Counted from the first letter of the stretch, positions 16,593 through 24,854 are shown. The stretch is DNA of 64,000 nucleotides from Myxococcales bacterium (GCA_016707895.1 JADJGV010000002.1:310001-374000), one strand, 5' to 3'. The notes: generated from the letters alone by a model not told the origin. Made by a program: numbers and translations.

Positions 16593-17348
16593 TCAGTCGA
16601 GCCCGGTCGGATCCGGGCCGCCGATCTCGTCGCGGATCAGCGCGCCGGTCGCGTCGACCTCGCCGCGCCAGTCGCGCGCCGGCGTGCCCTTCTTGACGTA
16701 GATGTGCCCGTTGATCGCGATCGTGCCGGTGGCCGTGTGCTGCAGCACGTCGGCGAACGGCGTGTCGGCGCCGCCCTTGCCGCGGCCGATCCAGTCCCAC
16801 TGTGTCGCGCCGGCGTCGTCGAGCTTGACCAGCCGCGTGACCGCGCCCCACGCCGGGTTGACGTACTCGAGCACGAACAGCACGACGCCGCCGTCGACCA
16901 GCGCCGCGCTGCCGCCCTCGGACTCGGCGAAGCCCTTCATCGCGAAGTCGCGGCGCCACACCTCGGCGCCGGTCGCGTCGATCCGCGCCGCGACGGCCAG
17001 CGAGATCCCGGCGCGCCCCCGGCGCGGCGTCACGTGGGTGCCGATCACCACGACGCCGCCGTCGGCGGTGGCCACCAGCGGCGCGAACACGCCGTCGCGG
17101 TTGCCCAGGTGCTTGCGGTGGTGTGAGTACAGCTTGATGCCGGTGGCCTGCGCGTAGCGCTCGCCGAGCGCCTGGCGTTCGGCGTCGACCGCGCCGTCGA
17201 GGCGCGCCGGGGCGTCGATCGGCGGCGGCGGCGGTGGCGGCGCGGCGTCGACCAGCGGCGCGAGCGGCGGCGGCGGGAGCGGCGGCGGCGGCGTCCCGCA
17301 GGCGGCCGCGACGATCGTCCATCCCGCGAGGGCCAAGCGCGACTTCAT
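16593..17348 (-). CDS. putative lipoprotein, unknown
   Basis: A 251-residue protein: signal peptide, lipobox VAAAC (Cys 17), a Pro-rich linker, then a domain with repeated beta strands such as VFAPLVATADGGVVVIGTHV and VTRLVKLDDAGATQWDWIGRG. The repeats of GGVVVIGTH-like strands suggest a small propeller-like fold, as in proteins that report stored values or bind ligands in the periplasm; this is uncertain. TACAAT lies 7 nt upstream of the ATG (17356-17361). It abuts the matrixin gene convergently. Confidence 0.65.
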   Translation of the reverse strand: MKSRLALAGWTIVAAACGTPPPPLPPPPLAPLVDAAPPPPPPPIDAPARLDGAVDAERQALGERYAQATGIKLYSHHRKHLGNRDGVFAPLVATADGGVVVIGTHVTPRRGRAGISLAVAARIDATGAEVWRRDFAMKGFAESEGGSAALVDGGVVLFVLEYVNPAWGAVTRLVKLDDAGATQWDWIGRGKGGADTPFADVLQHTATGTIAINGHIYVKKGTPARDWRGEVDATGALIRDEIGGPDPTGLD

Positions 17349-17355
17349 GGCCCCG

Positions 17356-17361
17356 ATTGTA
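17356..17361 (-). promoter_or_regulatory. TACAAT -10-like box, leaderless arrangement
   Basis: On the minus strand TACAAT ends 7 nt before the ATG at 17348; no ribosome site separates it from the start codon. Confidence 0.45.
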
Positions 17362-17407
17362 CCCGGGGGCGCTGCGGGCCCGGGTGCCGCGGCGGTACAC
17401 CATCCCC

Positions 17408-17680
17408 ATGGAGAGCCTGTTCGACGAGCTCGAGCGCAAGCTGGCCCTCGATCCCAGCATGCTGAAGCGGGGCGGTCCGCGGGTCGACCTGAGCCTGCTG
17501 CTCTTCAACGCCCGCGCCGAGGTCCGCGCGCTGTGGCTGGCGGCCGCCGCGGAGGTCGAGGCCAGCGCCACGCCGCCGCCGGCGCTGGCGACCGCGGTCG
17601 CCGCGCTGCGCCCGATCTTCGGGCCGCGGCCGGCGGCGCCGGACCGCGCAGATTCTCGTCGGCGACCGCGGGCGCGATAG
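17408..17680 (+). CDS. small hypothetical protein
   Basis: A 90-residue soluble protein starting MESLFDELERKLALDPSML. The helix-rich N-terminal half (LSLLLFNARAEVRALWLAAAAEVEA) and a Pro/Arg-rich tail are all that can be described. There is no signal peptide. TACACC lies 6 nt upstream of the start (17396-17401). The fit of start, upstream box and codon use supports it as real. Confidence 0.5.
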   Translation: MESLFDELERKLALDPSMLKRGGPRVDLSLLLFNARAEVRALWLAAAAEVEASATPPPALATAVAALRPIFGPRPAAPDRADSRRRPRAR

Positions 17681-17705
17681 CAGAATACTGTGGCTAGCCG
17701 GGCGC

Positions 17706-17724
17706 CCAGCGTCGCTGACGCTGG
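17706..17724. terminator. hairpin, possible terminator or operator
   Basis: CCAGCGTC, a GCT loop, and GACGCTGG form a perfect 8-bp stem between the stop at 17680 and the start at 17750. No T run follows, so it may equally be an operator. Confidence 0.3.
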
Positions 17725-17749
17725 CACGCGCGCTGCAAATCGATCGCGC

Positions 17750-18514
17750 ATGAGAACCCTCGCGCTGATGCTCGCGGCGCTCGCCGCTTGCGCCGAGCCC
17801 GGCGACGACGCGCCGGCCGACGTCGTGGGCACGATCCAGATCGAGGAGGCCGACCTCGATCCGACGCTCGCGGTGGCGTCGATCTACGCGACCTTCACCG
17901 AGCCCGACCAGCCCGATCGCTACGACGACGGCACCTGCCGCGTCTATCCGCGGCCGTGCCTCGGGCAGGTCGGCGCGTGCGGGTCGCCGCCGCAACACTC
18001 GGCGGGCACGCTGACGATCTCCGGCCTGGCCCGGCCGATCACGCTGGTCCCTGACGGCGAGACCCACAGCTACCCGTCGCCGGGCGGGCTGCCCGCCGAC
18101 CTGTTCGCCGACGCGGCCACCATCGCGGTGAGCGCCAGCGGCGGCGCCGTGCCCGGCTTCAGCGCGACGCTGACCGGCGTGACGCCGCTGGTCTCGCCGT
18201 ACGCGGGGGCGTCGGCCGGGGTCGTGCCCGGGCAGCCGCACGCGCTCACCTGGGACGCGGCCTCCGACGGGGCGCGCATCCGGTTCCAGCTCAACTGGGC
18301 GAACATCTGCCACGCCGGCGCCGAGTGGTACGTGCTGGTCTGCGAGGTGCCCGACACCGGCAGCTTCACGATCCCGGCCGCGGCGACGATGGCCCTGCCA
18401 GCCGCGGGCTTCGGCCCGTGTGGCGGCGGGCTCGCCCGGGTGCGCCACGCCGCGCTCCCGGGCCGCGCCATCGACGTGACCGTCGCCAGCGCCGACTACT
18501 TCGGCTTCTTCTGA
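17750..18514 (+). CDS. putative lipoprotein, unknown
   Basis: A 254-residue lipoprotein with MRTLALMLAALAAC as signal and lipobox (Cys 14). The mature part is beta-rich with several Cys (CRVYPRPC, ACGSPP, NWANICH, LVCEVPD, FGPCGG), so disulfides are likely outside the cytoplasm. No domain is recognised. It contains no Asp-Ala linker, unlike some other lipoproteins here. The strands in the second half (IRFQLNWANI, WYVLVCEVP, GSFTIPAAATMALP) suggest a beta sandwich. Confidence 0.65.
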   Translation: MRTLALMLAALAACAEPGDDAPADVVGTIQIEEADLDPTLAVASIYATFTEPDQPDRYDDGTCRVYPRPCLGQVGACGSPPQHSAGTLTISGLARPITLVPDGETHSYPSPGGLPADLFADAATIAVSASGGAVPGFSATLTGVTPLVSPYAGASAGVVPGQPHALTWDAASDGARIRFQLNWANICHAGAEWYVLVCEVPDTGSFTIPAAATMALPAAGFGPCGGGLARVRHAALPGRAIDVTVASADYFGFF

Positions 18515-18600
18515 CGTCGAGGCGAGCGGCGCGCGTCGCTTGCGGATGAAGAACCTGCGGCGCAGGCTCGTCTCACTCGCAGCCGCGCCCCGAGGTCCCC

Positions 18601-19164
18601 ATGCGTCGTCTCCTCTTGCTCGCCGTCATCACGTTCGCCGCCTGCGCGGAGAAGAAGGCGCCGGCGCCCGCCGCGGCGCCCGCCGCGACCAGCAAGGCGA
18701 CGCCGACGCCCCGCCCGACGCCCGTGCGTCCCCCGGCGCCGCGCCGCGACCGGCCGTTCGCCGACGCCGATCGGCCATCACCGCGGGCGTGGCAGGAGCT
18801 GACCGACGAGGAGCGCGCCGCGCGGCAGGTCGAGCGTCAGGCGCGCCGGGCCGAGCGCCAGGCCGAGCTGCTCGAGACCTTCGACGCCGATCAGGACGGC
18901 CAGCTGTCCGACGCCGAGCGCGCGGCGATGCGCGAGTCGCGCGCGGTCGAGGTGGTCGATCGCCTCGACGCCGATCGCGACGGCCGGCTGTCGGTGGCCG
19001 AGTTCGTCGACGGCCGACCCGGCGGTCGCCGGCCGCCGCCGATCGATCGCCTCGACGCCGACGGCGACGGCTTCATCACCACCGACGAGCTGATCGCGGC
19101 CCGGCCGCCGCGCGGCGACCGCGGCCCGCGCGGTGCGGACGACGACGCCGGGGCGCCGCGCTGA
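18601..19164 (+). CDS. EF-hand calcium-binding lipoprotein
   Basis: A 187-residue protein: lipobox AAC (Cys 15), an Ala/Pro linker with charged stretch, then a run of EF-hand loops: FDADQDGQLSDAE, LDADRDGRLSVAEF and LDADGDGFITTDEL. Each has Asp at positions 1, 3 and 5, Gly at 6 and an acid at 12. The protein should bind calcium in the periplasm or at the surface. Charged helical segments (EERAARQVERQARRAERQAE) precede the first loop. Calcium-dependent binding or sensing is inferred; no enzyme domain is present. Confidence 0.8.
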   Translation: MRRLLLLAVITFAACAEKKAPAPAAAPAATSKATPTPRPTPVRPPAPRRDRPFADADRPSPRAWQELTDEERAARQVERQARRAERQAELLETFDADQDGQLSDAERAAMRESRAVEVVDRLDADRDGRLSVAEFVDGRPGGRRPPPIDRLDADGDGFITTDELIAARPPRGDRGPRGADDDAGAPR

Positions 19165-19182
19165 TCGCGGCCCGGCCGCGGG

Positions 19183-19623
19183 TCACGGCGCGCCGGTCGC
19201 TGCGCAGTCGCACAGCACGCCCGGCGCGCCCGTCGTCAGCGCCGCGCGCTCGGGCGCGGTGAGCGGTCGCTTGCGCCCGTCGGCGCCGATCGCCACGTAG
19301 ACCGTCTCGCACGTCGCCACCGCGTCGTCGGTCGGCCAGCGCCGGAACTCGCAGCGGATCGTGAACGACGTCGTGCCGATCGCCGCGGTGGTCACGCGCA
19401 CCTCGAGCACGTCGTCGAAGCGCGCCGGCGCCTGCCACTCCTTGACCTGCCGCACCAGCTGCATGTCGACGGCGCCGGGGCCGGTGGTCGCGCCCCACAC
19501 CGCGCGCTGGTACTCGATCATCGCCGCGTCGGCGTAGTCGCCGTAGCGGGCGTTGAACACGACCTGCTGCGCGTCGCACTCGCCGTAGCGGACGCGCAGG
19601 CGATAGCGGAACGGCGGGGCCAC
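19183..19623 (-). CDS. YbgC/FadM-like acyl-CoA thioesterase
   Basis: A 146-residue hot-dog fold protein. The N-terminal block RVRYGECDAQQVVFNARYGDYAD corresponds to the usual DxDxxGVVyhanY motif of YbgC- and 4-hydroxybenzoyl-CoA thioesterases, with Asp in ECDAQ as the likely catalytic residue. It starts at a GTG; upstream frame extension is not conserved in type. It hydrolyses acyl-CoA thioesters, substrate length unknown. It is divergent from the small membrane protein with a 72-nt gap. Confidence 0.82.
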   Translation of the reverse strand: MAPPFRYRLRVRYGECDAQQVVFNARYGDYADAAMIEYQRAVWGATTGPGAVDMQLVRQVKEWQAPARFDDVLEVRVTTAAIGTTSFTIRCEFRRWPTDDAVATCETVYVAIGADGRKRPLTAPERAALTTGAPGVLCDCAATGAP

Positions 19624-19682
19624 GCCGCGACTGTCGAGCCGCGTCGGCGCGGCGTCAACCCGCGGTGTGCCGAGTGCCGCGA

Positions 19683-19688
19683 TACACT
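19683..19688 (+). promoter_or_regulatory. TACACT -10-like box, leaderless arrangement
   Basis: TACACT ends 7 nt before the ATG at 19696, with no ribosome site between. Confidence 0.45.
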
Positions 19689-19695
19689 CGCGCGC

Positions 19696-20127
19696 ATGCT
19701 CTGGAAGTGGGTCGTCATCATCGCCCTTTCGATGACGCCCAACCTGATCCTCGGGCAGTCCATCGCTGCGCTGCTCGGCATCCGCTGGGGCCTCGACCCC
19801 TGGGCGCTGATCCCGGTCATGACCGTCTTCGGCTACATCGAGGGCGTCGGCGTCGCCTACCTCAGCGACCGCTTTACCCGCATCGCCTTCGTCGCCCGCT
19901 GGGTCGCGCGCACCCGCACCCCGCGCGCCGTCCGCTTCGCCGATCGCTGGGGCCCGTGGGGCGGCATGACCCTCGGCGTCGCCCTCGTCGGCCAGGAGCC
20001 CATCCTCCTCGCCCTCCGCTGGCTCGGCGTCGACATGCGCCGCCTCTGGGTCCCCCTCGCCGCCGCCAACCTCCTCTCCGCTATCGGCTACTACGCCCTC
20101 CTCAGAGCCGGCTGGCTCTCCATGTGA
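19696..20127 (+). CDS. small integral membrane protein, Sm_multidrug_ex-like
   Basis: A 143-residue protein with about four hydrophobic segments (IIALSMTPNLILGQSIAALLG, ALIPVMTVFGYIEGVGVAY, GGMTLGVALVGQEPILLAL, LWVPLAAANLLSAIGYYAL). Size and topology resemble the small multidrug-export protein family (PF06695), but the resemblance is by pattern only. Function, and therefore any drug substrate, is not shown. Confidence 0.5.
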   Translation: MLWKWVVIIALSMTPNLILGQSIAALLGIRWGLDPWALIPVMTVFGYIEGVGVAYLSDRFTRIAFVARWVARTRTPRAVRFADRWGPWGGMTLGVALVGQEPILLALRWLGVDMRRLWVPLAAANLLSAIGYYALLRAGWLSM

Positions 20128-20132
20128 CGCCA

Positions 20133-20365
20133 GGGACAGGATCCTACCCTCCAACATCCTGCGATTACTTGGGAAATTCGGTGCACTGTGTCGCAAAAAG
20201 GGACACCTTCCTCCCTCGTAACAAGCTAGACTTGCTCAGGTTTCGGCTGCTAAAAATCACCAACGATCCCGGATGGTTGGCAGGGTAGAAAGTGTCCCTT
20301 CTGGCGACGCACGAAGGCGAAAAAGAAGAGTGGTGGCGATGGGATGGATGGGTAGATCCTGTCCC
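20133..20365. repeat. MITE/REP-like nested inverted-repeat element
   Basis: This 233-bp stretch is clearly less GC-rich than its surroundings. Its outer arms are GGGACAGGATCCTACCC (20133-20149) and, inverted, GGGTAGATCCTGTCCC (20350-20365). A second pair follows: CTACCCTCCAACATCC (20145-20160) against 20271-20288, and the third pair is AAGGGACAC (20198-20206) against GTGTCCCTT (20292-20300). Nested arms like these are typical of non-autonomous elements and REP/BIME sequences moved by transposases in trans. It occupies most of the intergenic region between the small membrane protein and the TetR gene; no ORF is evident. Confidence 0.6.
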
Positions 20366-20436
20366 CAAATAAGAACTTGACCTCGGGTTCATGTTCGTGG
20401 TCTGGTCAGCGGGTGGAAGCGCAGGAGAGCAAGCGC

Positions 20437-21063
20437 GTGCCGTCGCAGGGGCGGGCGGTGCGGACGCGGGCGGCGCTGGTGGCGGCGGCGGAGCGGGAGT
20501 TCGCGGCGCGGGGGTATGCGGGGGCGACGGCGAAGAGCATCGCGCAGGAGGCGGGGGCGGCGACGGGCAGCTTCTACCAGTACTTCACGAGCAAGGACGA
20601 CGTGCTGCGGGAGCTGGCGGCGGCGCGGCAAGAGGCGCTGATCGAGCGCGCGCTCGGGCTGGTCGAGGTGGCGGTGCCGGTCGACGCGGCGACGCTGGCG
20701 CGCGACGTGCGCGCGCGGCTGCGCGCGGTGATCGACGCGGTGGTCGCGTACCACGCCGGCGATCGCGGCCTGCACGCCGTCATCACCGAGCGCCGCCACG
20801 CCGACGCCGCGCTCGACGCGGTGATCGCCGCCGGCGAGCAGCGCCTGCTCGAGCGGATCGCCGCGGTGCTGACCCGCTGGGGCCACACCGGCGACACCGC
20901 CGCCACCGCGTTCGTCTTGCTCGCCACGCTCGAGGGCACCGTGCACGCGCACGTCCTCGGGCGCCCCCTGTTCGACGACCAGCGGCTCACCGACGCGCTG
21001 GTCGAGGCGATGCTGCGCATCGCGCTGCCCTCCAAGGAGACGTCATGGCCCTCGTCAAGCTGA
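20437..21063 (+). CDS. TetR family transcriptional regulator
   Basis: A 208-residue protein. The N-terminal helix-turn-helix reads RTRAALVAAAEREFAARGYAGATAKSIAQEAGAATGSFYQYFTSKDDVL, the TetR DNA-binding consensus; the rest is the ligand-binding helical domain. The GTG at 20437 was chosen because AGGAGAG (20423-20429) lies 7 nt upstream. It overlaps the following DUF962 gene by 19 nt and probably shares its transcript; self-regulation is likely, as in most TetR operons. The MITE-like element lies immediately upstream and may carry the promoter. Confidence 0.85.
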   Translation: MPSQGRAVRTRAALVAAAEREFAARGYAGATAKSIAQEAGAATGSFYQYFTSKDDVLRELAAARQEALIERALGLVEVAVPVDAATLARDVRARLRAVIDAVVAYHAGDRGLHAVITERRHADAALDAVIAAGEQRLLERIAAVLTRWGHTGDTAATAFVLLATLEGTVHAHVLGRPLFDDQRLTDALVEAMLRIALPSKETSWPSSS

Positions 21064-21374
21064 ACGCCGAATGGTCCGCGCTGATGGATCGCTACCAGGC
21101 CGATCACCAGCACCCCGTCAACCAGGCTTGCCACTCGGTGGGCATCCCGATGATCGCCGCGTCGCTGCCGATCGGCGCGACGCTGATCGGCCTGCCGCTC
21201 GCGATCCCGATGTTCACCGTCGGCTGGACCTTCCAGTTCGTCGGCCACGCGTTCGAGGGCAAGAAGCCGTCGTTCGTCGACGATCGCCGCCAGCTGCTGA
21301 CCGGCCTCCTGTGGTGGACCCAGAAGGTCGGGCTGCCGCTGGTCGAGCGCGCCGCGCCGCCCACCGCGGCGTGA
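21045..21374 (+). CDS. Mpo1/DUF962 family membrane protein
   Basis: A 109-residue protein with HQHPVNQACHSVGIPM near residue 20, two hydrophobic segments, and QFVGHAFEGKKPSF with further His; these are the DUF962 signatures. The yeast member Mpo1 is an Fe(II)-dependent dioxygenase in fatty-acid alpha-oxidation of phytosphingosine products, and conserved His residues bind iron. The bacterial role is not established. The start overlaps the tetR-like gene end, and AAGGAGA lies just upstream (21033-21039). Translational coupling and TetR control are likely. Confidence 0.85.
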   Translation: MALVKLNAEWSALMDRYQADHQHPVNQACHSVGIPMIAASLPIGATLIGLPLAIPMFTVGWTFQFVGHAFEGKKPSFVDDRRQLLTGLLWWTQKVGLPLVERAAPPTAA

Positions 21375-21393
21375 CCGCGCCGCTCATCGCCGG

Positions 21394-22281
21394 CTACGTC
21401 GACGCCGCGACCGCGATCGACTCGCCGCTGGTGCCGACCGCGACCCGCTGCCCCAGCCGCCCGACCCCACGCGCGTAGCGAGGCGGCAACAGCCGCGTCG
21501 CCTCGTCGGCGATCGACGCGTCGCTGCGCAGCGCGAAGCCGCGCGCGCTCAGGTACGGCGCCAGCTCGCCCGGGTTCCAGCCGAACCGCCACGGCTCGCC
21601 GATCGCGCCGACCACCGCGCGGGTCGCGCGCACCGCGAGGCCGGGGCGCTCGATCGCGTCGCGGGTGACGTAGGTGATCGCCAGCGCCGAGCCGGCCGCG
21701 CTCCAACCGCGGATCGCGCGCACCGACGCGTCGATCGCCCGCGGCGTCAGGTACATCGTCACGCCCTCCCAGATGGTCAGCGTCGGGCGGGTCGCGTCGT
21801 GGCCGGCGGCCGCGAGCGCCTCGGCCAGCTCGGCCAGGGGACGCTCCTCGAAGTCCCAGGTCACGTAGCGCACCGCCGGCGCGCTCAGCGCCGCGCGCGC
21901 CAGCACCCGGCGCTTGTGCCCCTGGGTCGCGGGGTGATCGACCTCGAACACCCGGCTGTCGCGCAACAGCTCGGCGAACCGCAGCGCGCGCGCGTCGTAG
22001 CCGGCGCCGAGCAGCACCACCTGGCGGCCGCCGTCGGCGACGAACGCGGCCAGCGCGTCGTCGAGCACGCGGGTCCGCACCTGCATGTACAGCACCCAGC
22101 TGCGCAGCGGCGCGACGTGGCGCACCGCCAGCGCCGGGGGCGCCGGATCGAACCGCCCGCGGGCCGCGAACCGCGCGCCGTACGGGTCGTCGATCAACCG
22201 CGCGTCGGCCGGCAGCAACGCGCCGTAGCTGCGCGCGGCCGCCACGAAGGCCGCGGTGCGGCTGGGGATGGCGTCGATCAT
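21394..22281 (-). CDS. SAM-dependent methyltransferase, TIGR00027/LCM-like
   Basis: A 295-residue protein. VVLLGAGYDARALRF (near 88) is the SAM-binding motif I of the leucine carboxyl methyltransferase/TIGR00027 family, and EVDHPATQGHKR and EGVTMYL are the following family blocks. It should transfer a methyl group from SAM; targets in this family, including some polyketide-type O-methylations, vary and cannot be read. No signal peptide. It is divergent from the ArsR gene, so the 85-nt intergenic region holds that operator. Confidence 0.82.
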   Translation of the reverse strand: MIDAIPSRTAAFVAAARSYGALLPADARLIDDPYGARFAARGRFDPAPPALAVRHVAPLRSWVLYMQVRTRVLDDALAAFVADGGRQVVLLGAGYDARALRFAELLRDSRVFEVDHPATQGHKRRVLARAALSAPAVRYVTWDFEERPLAELAEALAAAGHDATRPTLTIWEGVTMYLTPRAIDASVRAIRGWSAAGSALAITYVTRDAIERPGLAVRATRAVVGAIGEPWRFGWNPGELAPYLSARGFALRSDASIADEATRLLPPRYARGVGRLGQRVAVGTSGESIAVAAST

Positions 22282-22323
22282 GGACGCAGTCTGTCACGCG
22301 CGGCGCGCCCCTGTGGCCTCGGC

Positions 22324-22360
22324 TTGACATAGATATAATTCGTGCGTTATATAACGCACG
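22324..22360 (+). promoter_or_regulatory. sigma-70 promoter with 20-bp palindromic operator for the ArsR operon
   Basis: A -35 box TTGACA (22324-22329) is followed 18 nt later by TATATA (22348-22353), which sits inside the perfect 20-bp palindrome CGTGCGTTATATAACGCACG (22341-22360). The operator covers the -10, so a bound dimeric repressor would block polymerase. The ArsR-type gene starts 7 nt after the palindrome, so its mRNA would have little leader. Confidence 0.75.
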
Positions 22361-22366
22361 CGTCAT

Positions 22367-22699
22367 ATGAACGGCCTCGACACCACGCTGGCGGCCCTCG
22401 CCGATCCCACGCGCCGCGCCATCCTGGCCCGGCTCGCTCGGGGCGAGGCCACGGTGACGCAGCTGTGCGCGCCGTTTCCGATCTCGCAGCCGGCGATCTC
22501 GCGGCACCTGCGCGTCCTCGAGGAGGCCGGCCTGATCGTGCGCCGCGTCGACGGCCAGCGCCGCCCATGTCGGCTGGCACCCGACGCGCTGGGCGAGCTC
22601 GACGCGTACCTCGCGATGCTGCGCAAGGGCATGGAGCGCAGCTACGAGCGCCTCGATCAACTGCTGGCGGCGAACCCCTCTCGAAAGGAACGACCATGA
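22367..22699 (+). CDS. ArsR/SmtB-fold winged-helix repressor
   Basis: A 110-residue protein with LADPTRRAILARLARGEATVTQLCAPFPISQPAISRHLRVLEEAGLIVRRVDGQ, the ArsR winged-helix pattern with recognition helix SQPAISRHL. No metal-binding Cys pair typical of SmtB or ArsR proper is visible. ArsR proteins of this group that lack metal ligands often control SRPBCC genes, as here. It overlaps the next gene by ATGA. It probably represses its own operon through the palindrome immediately upstream. Confidence 0.88.
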   Translation: MNGLDTTLAALADPTRRAILARLARGEATVTQLCAPFPISQPAISRHLRVLEEAGLIVRRVDGQRRPCRLAPDALGELDAYLAMLRKGMERSYERLDQLLAANPSRKERP

Positions 22700-23166
22700 G
22701 CAAGCTCACCCTCCGCACCGAAGGCGACACTGTGGTCGTCGTGACCCGCCGCTTCGCCGCGCCGCCGGCCGAGGTGTTCCGCGCCCACACCGAGCCGGCG
22801 CTGCTGCAGCAGTGGTGCCTCGGCCCCGACGGCTGGACCATGCCGGTGTGCGTCTGCGAGCCGCGGCCGGGCGGCAAGATGCGCTACGAGTGGGCCAACG
22901 CCGACGGCGCGGGGTTCTCCCTGACCGGCGAGTTCGTCGAGGTCGACGCGCCGCACCGCACCGTCCACATCGAGCGGATGCACCTGCCCGATCCGACGCC
23001 CGACAACCGCATCGAGACGACCTTCGCCGCCGACGGCGACGGCACCCTGTTGACGATGCGCATGCAGCTCCCCGACGCCGCGACCCGCGCGATGATGCTG
23101 TCGACCGGCATGGAGCACGGCATGGAGGACGGCTACCAGCGCCTCGACCGGCGCTGGGCGCGGTGA
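22696..23166 (+). CDS. SRPBCC (AHSA1/START-like) protein
   Basis: A 156-residue protein with the AHSA1 pattern: FAAPPAEVFRAHTEPALLQQWCLGPDGWTMP, then strands GGKMRYEWANADGAGFSLTGEFVEVDAPHRTVH and a C-terminal helix after MEDGYQRLDR. The fold forms a hydrophobic cavity for lipids or other ligands. AAAGGAA precedes the ATG, and the start overlaps the arsR-like gene's stop. The cellular ligand is unknown. Coexpression with the repressor fits a small ligand-responsive operon. Confidence 0.85.
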   Translation: MSKLTLRTEGDTVVVVTRRFAAPPAEVFRAHTEPALLQQWCLGPDGWTMPVCVCEPRPGGKMRYEWANADGAGFSLTGEFVEVDAPHRTVHIERMHLPDPTPDNRIETTFAADGDGTLLTMRMQLPDAATRAMMLSTGMEHGMEDGYQRLDRRWAR

Positions 23167-24110
23167 TCAGCGCCGGCCGCGCAGCGCCTTGAGCCGCGCG
23201 CGGGTCGCGGCCGCCAGCGGCGAGCGCGGGAACCGCTTGAGCAGCCGCTGGTAGCGCGCGCGGGAGTCGGCGATCGCGCCGCCGCGCTCGGCGCACAGCG
23301 CGCCGTTGTACAGGAGCTCGTCGGCGCGGTCGGGCCGCGGCACGTCGTGGAAGATCTGCTGGTAGATCGCCGCGCAACGCGCGAAGCCGGCGGCGTCGTT
23401 GCTCGCCTCGGCGACCTCGGCTTGCTTGCGCAGCCCCTGCACGTGCAGCGCGTCGAGCGTGCGCGCCAGGTCAGGGCGGCCGGCGAGCAACGTGCGGTCG
23501 GCGCGCATCCGCACCACCCACGCCAGCATCTCGTCGTACCTGGCCTGCAGGTTGAGCGCGTCGAGCAGCACGTTGGCCGCGTACTCGGCGACGTCGGCGT
23601 CGGCGTGGCCGGTGACGATCGCCGCCATCGCCGGGATCACGTCGGCGTGGCGCGCGTGGCGGTGGAACACCATCGTGCGCACGAACATCAAGTCGGCGAC
23701 CTCGTCAGCGCGCGCCAGCGGCAGGTACGCGTCGATCGCGTCGACCATCGCGGCCTCGCGGGGCGTCAGCGTCGGCGACGGCGGCGCCGCGTCGATCGCG
23801 GCGCGCGCCCGCGGCGCGACGTTGAGCGCGTTGCGCCAGGCCAGCACCGCGGCGTAGCGCGCCTCGGCCTGGTCGGGCCCGGTCGTCGCCTCGGCGGCCC
23901 GCCCGAACGCCATCGCCGCGGCCTCCCACGCCGCCGGGGCGTCGGCCGGATCCTGGGTCGCCTCCGCGGTACGCCACGCCGCCTCGGCGGCCACCATCGC
24001 CGGATCGACCGAGTGGTTCGGCGGGCGCGTCGGCGGCGTGGCGCGAGGTCGGCGCCGCTCAGCGCGCCCAGCAGCATCAGCACCGCGATCCACGCGTGCA
24101 GCGATCCCAT
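23167..24110 (-). CDS. tetratricopeptide-like periplasmic protein, apparent frameshift near 24045
   Basis: The C-terminal 276 or so residues are helix-rich, with repeat-like segments such as PADAPAAWEAAAMAFGRAAEA, VADLMFVRTMVFHRHARHADV and ELLYNGALCAERGGAIADSRARYQRLL, consistent with TPR-like solenoids. A signal peptide (MGSLHAWIAVLMLLGAL) lies 5' of this but in another frame. The two join after one missing base around 24040-24050. Without that correction the body could only begin at an internal Met (23997). The neighbouring frames look intact, so an assembly error is the simplest explanation; a disrupted gene is the alternative. It is next to, and convergent with, the SRPBCC gene. Confidence 0.6.
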
Positions 24111-24187
24111 GCGCGCTCAGACACCCGCGCGGCCGGACGGTTGCAACTGGTTGCGTGCGACGCCGCCCGGGGCGGATGGCGTGCGCC

Positions 24188-24811
24188 TCAGCCCGGGTCG
24201 GGGCCGACGACGTGCTCGACCAGCGCCGCCAGCGCGTCGGCGTCGGCGCCGGGGGCCAGCGCGCGCGCGAACGCCGCGTGGGTCGCCGGCGCGGTCGCCC
24301 GTAGCGTCGCGAACGCCTCCTTGGGGCCGCGGTACCACGCGCCGCGCAGCGCGAAGTGATCCTCGAGCAGCTGGTACAGGAGCCAGTGGTAGCGGTACTG
24401 CGCCTCGACGTCGCGGCGGCCGATCCGCGCCAGCATCTTGTAGGCCCACACCCGCCGCATCCGCGCCTCCGGCTCGGGCAGCGGCGTCGGCCCGGCGCGA
24501 TCCAGCTCGTCGAGCCGCGCGAGCAACCCCGCCGCCAGACCGCGGTCGTCGAGCAGGAGGCGGCCACCCCGCAGCTTCAGGAAGTCGGGATCGGCGCTGG
24601 CGGTCAGCGCCGTCGGGTAGACGAACGCGTCGAGCACGACGCCACGCCACCGCCGCGCGTCGCGGTACGTGGCCTCGACGTCGGCGAACCCCGCCAGGTC
24701 GAGGTCGCTCTCGGCGGTGGCGTCGCCGCGGGCGCGCGAGCCGTACAGGATCAGCGTATGGACGCCGTGGACGCGCTGCATCTCCGCGGCGGCGGCGGTG
24801 GCCAGGTCCAT
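24188..24811 (-). CDS. nucleotidyltransferase-domain protein (MNT-like)
   Basis: A 207-residue protein. YGSRARGDATAESDLDLAG at 23-41 is the minimal nucleotidyltransferase signature, with Gly 24, Ser 25 and the metal ligands Asp 36 and Asp 38. The C-terminal half is helical (EARMRRVWAYKMLARIGRRDVEAQYRYHWLLYQLLEDHFAL) and resembles the substrate-binding or HEPN-type helices that accompany such enzymes. Members act as antitoxins that AMPylate a partner HEPN toxin, or in resistance. No separate HEPN gene is adjacent. TACAGT lies 6 nt upstream (24818-24823). Confidence 0.75.
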   Translation of the reverse strand: MDLATAAAAEMQRVHGVHTLILYGSRARGDATAESDLDLAGFADVEATYRDARRWRGVVLDAFVYPTALTASADPDFLKLRGGRLLLDDRGLAAGLLARLDELDRAGPTPLPEPEARMRRVWAYKMLARIGRRDVEAQYRYHWLLYQLLEDHFALRGAWYRGPKEAFATLRATAPATHAAFARALAPGADADALAALVEHVVGPDPG

Positions 24812-24854
24812 GTCCGCACTGTAGCTCGGCGGCGCGACGCGCTAGCATCAGCCG

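Noticed and set aside
20128..20436. tRNA or small RNA gene in the lower-GC intergenic region
   Set aside because: No cloverleaf or CCA end; the pairing is explained by the nested inverted repeats.
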